Assembly: GCA_029555885.1 (NCBI GenBank)
Contig: JAKPQT010000268.1
Location: 1 to 16,893, forward strand
DNA: 16,893 bases
Reading direction: 5' to 3'
Origin: Chloroflexota bacterium
GTDB lineage: Bacteria; Chloroflexota; Anaerolineae; CG2-30-64-16
Position 1 is the first letter of the stretch. Each line of letters opens with the position of its first letter. This document shows positions 7,199 to 13,315 of the stretch, piece after piece. The notes under the pieces were generated by a model, which made no database searches, was not told where the DNA came from, and saw only the letters and a list, made by a program, of their open reading frames with translations. The translations under genes were made by a program, and so were the position numbers.

Positions 7199-8107
7199 CT
7201 ATACGTTGACATTGACATCCAGCGCCTCTCGCAGCCCGTCGGCCAGCCCCTGGAACGCCAGCACCGACAGTGTGATCATCATGGACGGAAAGACGAACAG
7301 GTGTGGAATCGATTGCCAGTCGGCTGCGGCCTCGTTGAGCATCTGGCCCCAGCTTGGCTGCGGCGGCCGCACGCCCATGCCGATGAAGCTCATGCTGGCC
7401 TCTGCGAACACGGCGACCGGGATGCCCGCCGCGAAACTCCACAGCAGGAGCGGCGCGACCTGGGGCAGGACGTGGTTGGCGAGGATGCGCCAGGTCGGGA
7501 TGCCCAGCGCGCGCGACGCTTCGATGTAATCCTGCTCGCGGATCGAGAAGCTCATGCCCCGCACGATGCGCGCGGAACCCACCCAGGCCGTGATGGTCAG
7601 CGCGAGGATCAGGTTCCGCAGGCTCGGTGAGAGTACCATGACCATGAACAGGACAATCAAATACCACGGCAGCGCGGAGAACAGGTCGATGAGCCGCGTG
7701 ACCAGCCAGTCGAAGATGCCGCCGGCGTACCCCGCAATGATGCCCAACGGGACGCCGATAATCAGGCCCGCGAGCTGGGTCAGCAGGCCGACGAGCAGCA
7801 TGGCCCGCGCACCGTACATGATGCGCGTGAGCATGTCGCGGCCCAACCGGTCCGTTCCCATCGGATGGTCCAGGGTGGGGGCCTGTTTCGTCGCGCCGAA
7901 ATCCGGCTTGGCATATTCGTAGGGCGTCAGGATCGGCGCCGCGACGGCTGCGAAAATCACCAATATCGCGAAGGCAAGCCCAAACAACGCCAGCCGGTTG
8001 CGCCGGAAGCGTCGCCATGCGCCGGCCCAGAAGCCTGCGTATTGGACCGGTTCCGTCGCGGCTGCTTCGGGCAGCGGGGGTGGCTTGCGGATGGCTTCGA
8101 CGGTCAT
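7199..8107 (-). CDS. Dpp/Opp-type ABC transporter permease (DppC/OppC-like)
   Basis: This is the second membrane subunit of the importer, 302 aa. A cytoplasmic N-terminal tail (1-35) leads into the first membrane helix (about 39-60). The periplasmic segment carries the family's HPMGTDRLGRD motif; five further hydrophobic segments follow. The ATPase-docking EAA loop reads EASRALGIPTWRILANHVLP, and the late GVRPPQPSWGQML motif is typical of DppC-type permeases. The start overlaps the DppB-like stop by 4 bp. The C-terminus is short and unremarkable. Length and motifs are normal for the family. Confidence 0.94.
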   Translation of the reverse strand: MTVEAIRKPPPLPEAAATEPVQYAGFWAGAWRRFRRNRLALFGLAFAILVIFAAVAAPILTPYEYAKPDFGATKQAPTLDHPMGTDRLGRDMLTRIMYGARAMLLVGLLTQLAGLIIGVPLGIIAGYAGGIFDWLVTRLIDLFSALPWYLIVLFMVMVLSPSLRNLILALTITAWVGSARIVRGMSFSIREQDYIEASRALGIPTWRILANHVLPQVAPLLLWSFAAGIPVAVFAEASMSFIGMGVRPPQPSWGQMLNEAAADWQSIPHLFVFPSMMITLSVLAFQGLADGLREALDVNVNV

Positions 8108-9036
8108 CGGCCCTCCTGAACGCGCACGCGCGGGTCAATGATGCCATACAGGATGTCGGTCAGCAGGTACGTCAGCGAAATCAGGACAGCCCAGAACATG
8201 GTGATCCCGAGGACCAGCGGATAATCGCGATTGGTGCTGGACATCACGAAGTACGTGCCCAGGCCCGGCAGGCCGAAGACGAACTCGATGAAAATGGAGC
8301 CCGTCATCATGCCGGGAAACAACGGCAGGAAGTTTGTGACCATCGGGATCAGCGCGTTGCGGAGCACGTGACGGCTCATTACGCTCGACTGGCGCAACCC
8401 CTTGGCATAGGCTGTGCGGACGTAATCAGCCGACATCGCCTCGGCCAGGCACTGCCGCGTCCAGCGTGCGACCCCGCCCGTCGCCGGCAAGGCATAGGCG
8501 ACGACCGGCAGGATGAGATGGCGCGCATCGCCCCAGCCCCCTGCGGGCAGCAGCCGCAGCCGCGCTGCAAACACATAGGCCAGGATATAGGCCATGACGA
8601 AGGATGGAATGGTGGCGATGAACACTGAGTAGCCCGTGATGATGTTGTCCAGTAGACTGTTCTGCCGTGCGGCCGCGATCATCCCCAGGATGATGCCCAG
8701 CGTTACCGCCAGCAGCGCAGCCAGCCCGCCTACCAACGCGCTATACGGCAGCACCTTGCCGATCATCTGCGTGACTGACAGCTCCGGCGCGGTAAAGGGG
8801 CGACCGAAGTCGAGCCGGGCCGCGTTGCCCAGCCACACCAGGTACTGCTGCCAGAGCGGCTTGTCCATGCCGTACTTGGCCTTGAACGCCTCGACCTGCT
8901 CCGGCGGCAGAGGGATGTCCGCGTTCTGCATCCATGGTCCACCGGGTACCGACCGCGAGAGCGCGAAGGTGAACATCGACAGCAGTATTAGCATCACGAT
9001 GATACCGAACATGCGGCGGAGGATATAGGAGAGCAT
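8104..9036 (-). CDS. Dpp/Opp-type ABC transporter permease (DppB/OppB-like)
   Basis: This is the first membrane subunit of the importer, 310 aa. An N-terminal helix (about 9-28) begins in MLSYILRRMFGIIVM, followed by the conserved periplasmic stretch with PGGPW, KYGMDKPLWQQYLVWL and LDFGRPF, then five more membrane segments. The EAA loop is DYVRTAYAKGL...RHVLRNALIP, and EFVFGLPGLG is the usual late motif. The ribosome-binding site GGTGAGGT stands 5 nt before the ATG and is itself the tail of the hairpin repeat that follows the binding-protein gene, so that repeat contributes translation signals. The stop overlaps the DppC-like start by 4 bp. Confidence 0.94.
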   Translation of the reverse strand: MLSYILRRMFGIIVMLILLSMFTFALSRSVPGGPWMQNADIPLPPEQVEAFKAKYGMDKPLWQQYLVWLGNAARLDFGRPFTAPELSVTQMIGKVLPYSALVGGLAALLAVTLGIILGMIAAARQNSLLDNIITGYSVFIATIPSFVMAYILAYVFAARLRLLPAGGWGDARHLILPVVAYALPATGGVARWTRQCLAEAMSADYVRTAYAKGLRQSSVMSRHVLRNALIPMVTNFLPLFPGMMTGSIFIEFVFGLPGLGTYFVMSSTNRDYPLVLGITMFWAVLISLTYLLTDILYGIIDPRVRVQEGR

Positions 9037-9039
9037 TTG

Positions 9040-9088
9040 ACCTCACCCCCCTGGCCCCCTCTCCTACACCTTCGTGCAGGAGAGGGGG
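9040..9088. repeat. Strong hairpin between the binding-protein and first-permease genes
   Basis: CCCCCTCTCCT (9055-9065) pairs perfectly with AGGAGAGGGGG (9078-9088), and the pairing continues inward for four more pairs, one of them G-T, to a GAAG loop on the minus strand. With the adjoining CCTCACCCCCCTGG it resembles a palindromic unit I have seen widely in intergenic DNA. In the 75-bp gap it could protect the binding-protein mRNA from 3' decay, or partly terminate, giving more binding protein than permease. Confidence 0.7.
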
Positions 9089-9111
9089 AGAGAGTGTCCA
9101 GACAGAGTAGA

Positions 9112-10950
9112 TTACAGCCCGGCGCGGCAGTCCGACTGCGCCCAGTACATGCCCTCGTACGCGTGCGGGCAGCCCACACCGCCGCCGCCGTAGAAGGCAA
9201 AGCCGTCCTTGTTCGGGACGAGTGTCTCGCCCTTCAGATTGCAGGGCCAGAGGTCGATGGCGAACGGGCTGACCAGGAAGTAGAAGGCGGTGCTGTTCAC
9301 CAGGTCCTTCTCCGACTGCTGCATCAACTCGAACCGCTTGGCCGCGTCCAGCGTCGCATTGGCCGCATTGTACGCCTCGGTCCACGCCTTCGTATCGGTC
9401 GGGTGGCGACCGCCATCCCGGAAGACGTTGAGGAAGGTTGCTGGATCATAGTAATCCAGCGCATAGCTGACGTAGTAGATGGGTGCGGTGCGGTCGGTGA
9501 ACGCGGCCGCAGTGAACGACTGGAAGTCCGATGGCCGCAGCTCGACGGTGATGCCCAGGTTCTCCTGCCACATGGCCTGGAGTGCCTGCGCCAGCAGGTT
9601 CATCTTGTCGGTTGGCTGGCGGATGTACATCTCGAACTTCGGGAAGCCCTGGCCGTTGGGGAAGCCCGCGCCTGCGAGCAGCGCCTTGGCCGCCTCAGGG
9701 TCATACTTATTCGGCTCCAGCTCCTTGAGCTGGTCGCCGATGTAGTTGGGGAAGCCCATGGGCAGGATGCCCCAGGCCGGGTTGCCGAAGCCCTGGTATA
9801 TCTGCGCGATGAGCGTCTCTTTGTCGATGGCCTTGCAGAGTGCCATCCGCACGTCGGGGTTAGCGAGCTCGGGGAAGCTGCCCAGGGTGTTGAACCCGAT
9901 GTAGTCGGTGAAGGAGGACGGCTGTGGATGCGACTCGGCGCGCAACACCGGGTTGCTGTTGACCTGCGCCACCTCGCCGCTCGGGCTGTCCATATTGATG
10001 CGGATGTATTTCGTGTCGCCTGCGATATAGGCGGCCAGACCGGGGGCGAGCTTCTGCTCGCGAATCTCAGTGACATAGGGCCGGCGGATGCCCTTGTAGG
10101 TGGTGTTCAGTTCCCACTTGTGCTGGACGCCGCGCTCGAACTGCGTGAGCTTGAACGGCCCCGAGGAGACGAACTTGGCCGGGTCGAGCGCCCAGTTGTC
10201 ACCGAACTCCTCGTACGCGTGCTGCGGCGCGACGCCGTACCAGGTGCCGATGCCGGGCAGGTAGGGCGTGGGAACTTCCGTAGTGATGCGCAGCGTAAAG
10301 TCATCGACTGCGGTGACGCCCAGTTCCTCGACCGGCGCTTCCTTATTGTAGACCTTGGCCGCGTTCTTGATATCGAAGTAGAACCAGCCGAAGTCGTACT
10401 GGTTGCTGAGAGACCTCTGGAGCGTGTAGACCCAGTCGTTGGCCGTGACGGGCTTGCCGTCGCTGAAGACCAGGTCCTTGCGCAGGACGAAGTCCCAGTT
10501 CAGGCCGTCGTCCGAGACAGTCCAGCTTTCGCACCCGACCGGCACGGTCTCCAGGTCGATGTTGAGGGTGGTCAGGGTTTCGTAGCCGCCGGCATGTTCG
10601 AACGCGCGGTTGTAGAGCGACTCCATGATGTGGCCGAAGCCGCCGCCGGTCTGGCCGACGGCCGCCAGGATGTACTGCTCCTCAAGGGGCAGCGCATCGG
10701 CCGGCAGCGTGACGCCGAGGGCATTCGTCGGGCCGGTGGCGGGCGCGGCCGTAACCTGCACCTCGACCGTCTTCTCGACGACCTGGGTCTGCACGACCTC
10801 TTTCTCGACTTCTTTCTCGACGACGACGGTTTCCTTGACGATCTGGGGGGCGGTGGGGGCTGCGGGCGCGGCACACGCTGCGGCGACGGCGCCGGCCGTC
10901 AATGTTCCGGCGCCCCGTAAGAGCTGACGACGAGTAATCTGCGGACTCAC
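9112..10950 (-). CDS. Extracellular solute-binding lipoprotein, family 5 (DppA/OppA-like), first gene of the operon
   Basis: This is the substrate-capturing protein of the importer, family 5 type. The start is GTG at 10950-10948, chosen because GAGGAGG lies 8 nt upstream and the Tat-like motif RRQLLRG begins at residue 7; an ATG frame to 11019 would place the promoter leader inside the gene. That gives 612 aa. Cys26 in AVAAACAAP is the probable lipidation site. A Val/Glu/Lys-rich linker (about 36-68, with VVVEKEVEKEVV) leads to the binding domain. Family-5 features follow: ESLYNRAFEH, LRKDLVFSDGKPVTANDWVYTL split by two blocks, SSGPFKLTQFERG, and LCKAIDKETLIAQIYQGFGNPAWGILP-like text in several blocks. 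It is transcribed from the operator-controlled promoter at 11065-11093. The ligand is inferred to be a carbohydrate or glycoside, not shown. Confidence 0.93.
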   Translation of the reverse strand: MSPQITRRQLLRGAGTLTAGAVAAACAAPAAPTAPQIVKETVVVEKEVEKEVVQTQVVEKTVEVQVTAAPATGPTNALGVTLPADALPLEEQYILAAVGQTGGGFGHIMESLYNRAFEHAGGYETLTTLNIDLETVPVGCESWTVSDDGLNWDFVLRKDLVFSDGKPVTANDWVYTLQRSLSNQYDFGWFYFDIKNAAKVYNKEAPVEELGVTAVDDFTLRITTEVPTPYLPGIGTWYGVAPQHAYEEFGDNWALDPAKFVSSGPFKLTQFERGVQHKWELNTTYKGIRRPYVTEIREQKLAPGLAAYIAGDTKYIRINMDSPSGEVAQVNSNPVLRAESHPQPSSFTDYIGFNTLGSFPELANPDVRMALCKAIDKETLIAQIYQGFGNPAWGILPMGFPNYIGDQLKELEPNKYDPEAAKALLAGAGFPNGQGFPKFEMYIRQPTDKMNLLAQALQAMWQENLGITVELRPSDFQSFTAAAFTDRTAPIYYVSYALDYYDPATFLNVFRDGGRHPTDTKAWTEAYNAANATLDAAKRFELMQQSEKDLVNSTAFYFLVSPFAIDLWPCNLKGETLVPNKDGFAFYGGGGVGCPHAYEGMYWAQSDCRAGL

Positions 10951-10958
10951 TGTATCTA

Positions 10959-10965
10959 CCTCCTC
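10959..10965 (-). promoter_or_regulatory. Ribosome-binding site that fixes the GTG start of the binding protein
   Basis: GAGGAGG on the minus strand stands 8 nt before GTG 10950. No comparable site precedes the alternative upstream ATG at 11019. Confidence 0.85.
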
Positions 10966-11049
10966 ATGTAATGATGGCGAATGTGGGCGGTTGACAGGGG
11001 AATGATAAGCTGGGCGCATGCTCCTTTCACAGATACACGGATGGCTTGT

Positions 11050-11061
11050 GTTAGCGCTAAC
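11050..11061. promoter_or_regulatory. LacI-type operator O1 (binding-protein promoter)
   Basis: GTTAGCGCTAAC is a perfect 12-bp palindrome with the central CG expected of LacI/GalR-family operators. It begins 3 nt downstream of the minus-strand -10 box (11070-11065), so bound repressor would cover the transcription start of the transporter operon. The same palindrome recurs at 11172-11185. Confidence 0.85.
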
Positions 11062-11064
11062 GAC

Positions 11065-11093
11065 AGTGTAATAGAGAGCGGTGCGGCTGTCAA
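11065..11093 (-). promoter_or_regulatory. Promoter of the transporter operon
   Basis: On the minus strand TTGACA (11093-11088) is followed after exactly 17 nt by TACACT (11070-11065). The expected start point, about 7 nt further at about 11058, falls inside operator O1. The leader to the GTG start is about 108 nt. Confidence 0.85.
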
Positions 11094-11113
11094 GCGGGAA
11101 AAACTACCCAAGA

Positions 11114-11128
11114 CGCTGCGTCGCAGCG
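11114..11128. promoter_or_regulatory. 15-bp palindrome midway between the two divergent promoters
   Basis: CGCTGCG-T-CGCAGCG is a perfect dyad centred at 11121, almost exactly between the two -35 boxes (11093 and 11144). Its place suggests a site for a shared activator or a second regulator; no factor can be named from sequence. Confidence 0.4.
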
Positions 11129-11143
11129 CGCAGCGCATATCGC

Positions 11144-11172
11144 TTGACAACCATACGTCGCACGGATACACT
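11144..11172 (+). promoter_or_regulatory. Promoter of the lacI-family regulator
   Basis: TTGACA (11144-11149), 17-nt spacer, TACACT (11167-11172): the same -35, spacing and -10 as the divergent operon promoter. The last base of the -10 box is the first base of operator O2, so the regulator probably represses its own gene. Confidence 0.87.
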
Positions 11173-11185
11173 GTTAGCGCTAACA
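11172..11185. promoter_or_regulatory. LacI-type operator O2 (regulator promoter)
   Basis: TGTTAGCGCTAACA is a perfect 14-bp palindrome covering the expected start (about 11179) of the lacI-family transcript. Its centre is 123 bp from that of O1, far enough apart for a looped repressor complex. Confidence 0.87.
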
Positions 11186-11207
11186 TGAATCAGTTTGCGA
11201 GGCATGT

Positions 11208-12236
11208 ATGCAGACCCAATCCCGCATTCTGTTGACAGATGTCGCGGCGCGCGCGGGTGTCTCCATAATGACCGTATCGCGCGTCCTGAACAACCGTCCC
11301 GGCGTCAGCGCAGACACGCGCGAGCGCGTTTTGCAGGCAGCCCACGCCGCGGGCTACGTGCCCCATGTGCCGGCACGCGGGCTGGCCAGCGGGCGAACGG
11401 GTATGCTGGGCGTGGTGCTTGCGAATTTGTCCGACACCTACTACTCTGAGATTCTCCAGGGCGCAGTCATGGAAGCCGATGCGCGGGGGAGCCGCCTCAT
11501 CCTGCACCTGACCGGTACGAGCGACGCGCGCGAGATTGCCCAGGTTACGACGCTGCTCGGTGGCTCGGTGGATGGCCTGCTCCTGGTGCTCCCGCGCGCC
11601 GCCGATCACTACATTACCACCATCGCAGAGCAGCGCTTTCCTTGTGTCCTGGTGGATCACCGCATGCTCGATACACCGCTACCGGCTGTGCGGTCAGCCA
11701 ACCGCGCCGGCGGCGCGGTTGGGACGCAGCATTTGCTTGACTTGGGTCACCGTCACATCGGGTTCATTACCGGCGATATGACGTATGGCTGTGCGGTCGA
11801 GCGGCTGGAGGGCTGTCGCGCAGCCCTCGCTGAGCGGGGGATCGCGCATGCTGAGGGGTATGTGCAGCACGGGGACTGGACCCAGGCCTCGGGCCGGCGG
11901 GCAGCGGAGGCGCTGCTCCGGCTCGACCCGCAGCCAACGGCCATCTTTGCATCGAACGACCTGGAGGCGCTGGGTGTCTACGAGGCTGCGCACGACGCCG
12001 GGCTGCGCGTGCCGGAGGAGTTGTCTGTTGTCGGGTTCGATGACCGGCTGGAGGCGCGGCAGGCCTACCCCCGGATGACAACCGTCCGCCAACCGCTGGC
12101 GGCGATGGGCGGACGAGCGGTGCAGATGGTGTTGGCGCAGGTTGCAGGGCAGCCTTTGTCGGAACCCGTGGTAGAATTACCGACCGAACTCGTGGTGCGT
12201 GCGTCGACTGCGGTTCCGTTTACTCCATCTCTTTGA
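11208..12236 (+). CDS. LacI/GalR-family transcriptional repressor
   Basis: This is a 342-aa DNA-binding regulator whose family usually senses a sugar or sugar derivative. The helix-turn-helix is at 8-28 (LLTDVAARAGVSIMTVSRVL), followed by NNRPGVSADTRERV. The hinge helix with ARGLASGRTG (57-65, minor-groove contact) leads into the periplasmic-binding-protein-like effector domain (about 66-335) with LGVVLANLSDTYYSEI, the late FASNDLEALGV and ELSVVGFDD motifs. GAGG stands 5 nt before the ATG. It is divergent from the transporter operon, and its two predicted operators lie in the shared 257-bp control region, so it should repress both itself and the operon. Its last 17 bp overlap the 3' end of the PhyH gene. 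The family is certain; the inducer is unknown. Confidence 0.96.
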   Translation: MQTQSRILLTDVAARAGVSIMTVSRVLNNRPGVSADTRERVLQAAHAAGYVPHVPARGLASGRTGMLGVVLANLSDTYYSEILQGAVMEADARGSRLILHLTGTSDAREIAQVTTLLGGSVDGLLLVLPRAADHYITTIAEQRFPCVLVDHRMLDTPLPAVRSANRAGGAVGTQHLLDLGHRHIGFITGDMTYGCAVERLEGCRAALAERGIAHAEGYVQHGDWTQASGRRAAEALLRLDPQPTAIFASNDLEALGVYEAAHDAGLRVPEELSVVGFDDRLEARQAYPRMTTVRQPLAAMGGRAVQMVLAQVAGQPLSEPVVELPTELVVRASTAVPFTPSL

Positions 12237-13143
12237 GGTTCAGGGCCGGGTTCGCGCAGCCGCCATTGCGGGTCGGCCGCACGTGCGGGACGGCCAGGTC
12301 CGTGATGCCCTTGTACGCATACGGGTCGCGGCCGGCCACCAGCACGATGTCGCGGTAGTCGGTCACGGCCATGCCCTCGCCCTGCTGCGGCGGGTGCCAG
12401 GGCAGGAGCGACGACGCGCTCATGTAGTGGTTGACCAGGGACCGCCGGTAGCCCGTCTCGGCGTTGTTGGGCAGCGACCGGTGCAGCAGGTAGCCGTTGA
12501 AAAAGACGATGGCCCCGGCCTCGACCTCGACCGGCACGGCGTCTTCATCCTGATAGGGGAAGCCCTTCGACTCCTTCGTGCAGTCGAAGCGCGCGTCGTA
12601 AGTATTGTCCAGCTCCCACAGGATGCCCGCCTTGTGCGAGCCGGGAATCACCCAGAGGCAGCCGTTCTCGGTCGTGGCCCGGTCCATCGCAATCCAGGCG
12701 CCGGTCAGCGTGCGGTCGCGCGTCGGAATGAAGTCTTCATCCTGGTGCCAGGCCTGGCCCGGCTTACCTGCGGCCTTGATGAACAGCATCGACTGCATGC
12801 ACTTGACGTCCGGCCCGATGATGTGGGTCAGCACATCCACGATGACCGGGTGGGCCAGGTAGTTGTACATGACGTCGGACAGCTTGTGCGGGAAGTGGAT
12901 GCAGAGGTAGCGCTGCATCACATCGTCGTCCGTCTCGCCGGGCAGCGCGGGCGTGACCCCGTGCACCTCGCCTGCGTCGCCGCGGCAGATGCGCACGGCA
13001 TCTCCGCGCAGCTCCTCGACCTCGGCAGGGGACAGGGCATTGTGGACGACGAGATACCCGTTCTCGCGGAAGAATTCCGCCTCGGCCTCCCCGATGGTCG
13101 GGTAGGTGTGCGTGGTTTCGAGCGTAGGTGTGTAGGTCAGCAT
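12220..13143 (-). CDS. Phytanoyl-CoA dioxygenase (PhyH) family Fe(II)/2-oxoglutarate enzyme
   Basis: PhyH-family enzymes use iron, oxygen and 2-oxoglutarate to hydroxylate (and sometimes demethylate or halogenate) small molecules. The protein is 307 aa and cytoplasmic. It has the N-terminal FFRENGYLVVHNALSPAEV (24-42), the iron ligands His133 and Asp135 in AWHQDEDFIP and His221 in FNGYLLHRSLPNN, and the 2-oxoglutarate-binding Arg233/Arg234 in TGYRRS. Asp135 followed by Asp137 argues for a hydroxylase, since halogenases lack that carboxylate. The ATG follows AGGAG by 6 nt, a site duplicated together with the nearby hairpin. It overlaps convergent lacI by 17 bp and is divergent from the rhamnosidase-like gene, so the substrate may be part of the imported glycoside. 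The substrate is unknown. Confidence 0.92.
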   Translation of the reverse strand: MLTYTPTLETTHTYPTIGEAEAEFFRENGYLVVHNALSPAEVEELRGDAVRICRGDAGEVHGVTPALPGETDDDVMQRYLCIHFPHKLSDVMYNYLAHPVIVDVLTHIIGPDVKCMQSMLFIKAAGKPGQAWHQDEDFIPTRDRTLTGAWIAMDRATTENGCLWVIPGSHKAGILWELDNTYDARFDCTKESKGFPYQDEDAVPVEVEAGAIVFFNGYLLHRSLPNNAETGYRRSLVNHYMSASSLLPWHPPQQGEGMAVTDYRDIVLVAGRDPYAYKGITDLAVPHVRPTRNGGCANPALNLKEME

Positions 13144-13146
13144 GCC

Positions 13147-13167
13147 GGTCTCCTGTAGCGTACTTGT
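13147..13167. repeat. 21-bp direct repeat, copy 1 (holds the PhyH ribosome-binding site)
   Basis: This is identical over 21 bp to 13230-13250. On the minus strand it begins ACAAGTACGCTACAGGAG; the AGGAG is the working ribosome-binding site, 6 nt from the PhyH ATG. Confidence 0.85.
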
Positions 13168-13180
13168 CTAGAATTGTTGG

Positions 13181-13221
13181 GGCCGGTCTCGGCTGTGGCG
13201 AAGCCACGGCCGAGACCGGCC
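13181..13221. repeat. 19-bp-stem hairpin in the PhyH leader
   Basis: GGCCGGTCTCGGCTGTGGC (13181-13199) pairs with 13203-13221 around a 3-nt GAA loop, with one G-T-type mismatch. It lies between the two 21-bp direct repeats. It would fold strongly in the PhyH mRNA leader, with no T-run for termination. It looks like an inserted palindromic repeat unit. Confidence 0.82.
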
Positions 13222-13229
13222 AGAACGAA

Positions 13230-13250
13230 GGTCTCCTGTAGCGTACTTGT
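13230..13250. repeat. 21-bp direct repeat, copy 2
   Basis: This is an exact copy of 13147-13167, offset by 83 bp. The flanks differ immediately outside the repeat, so the match ends cleanly. It carries a second AGGAG with no start codon behind it. Confidence 0.85.
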
Positions 13251-13302
13251 TTCGAGCAACCATAGTACTTTTCGCCAGCATGCAGCGGTAATCTGCATTC
13301 CA

Positions 13303-13308
13303 GAGGGA
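13303..13308 (+). promoter_or_regulatory. Ribosome-binding site of the rhamnosidase-like gene
   Basis: GAGGGA stands 7 nt before ATG 13316 and supports that start. No convincing promoter for either divergent gene is visible in 13144-13315; a TTACCG-N18-TACTAT candidate (13291 to 13262, minus) toward PhyH is weak. Confidence 0.7.
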
Positions 13309-13315
13309 ACAACCA

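Noticed and set aside
6122..7630. 502-codon open frame antisense to the ATPase and permease genes
   Set aside because: It crosses two well-supported genes on the other strand and shows no motif.
9037..10920. 627-codon open frame antisense to the first binding protein
   Set aside because: The sense strand has clear family-5 lipoprotein motifs and a strong start; the antisense product has no recognisable features.
10951..11019. ATG start at 11019 for the first binding protein
   Set aside because: It would put 23 extra residues before the Tat-like signal; GTG 10950 has an excellent ribosome-binding site.
9112..11185. Literal annotation as a dipeptide uptake operon
   Set aside because: Family membership alone does not give the substrate, and LacI control with glycosidase neighbours points elsewhere; left as an alternative.
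11185..11235. 16-codon leader ORF (MNQFARHVCRPNPAFC) starting at the end of operator O2 and overlapping the lacI start
   Set aside because: It has no ribosome-binding site, starts within a few bases of the predicted transcript end, and shows no run of attenuation-type codons.
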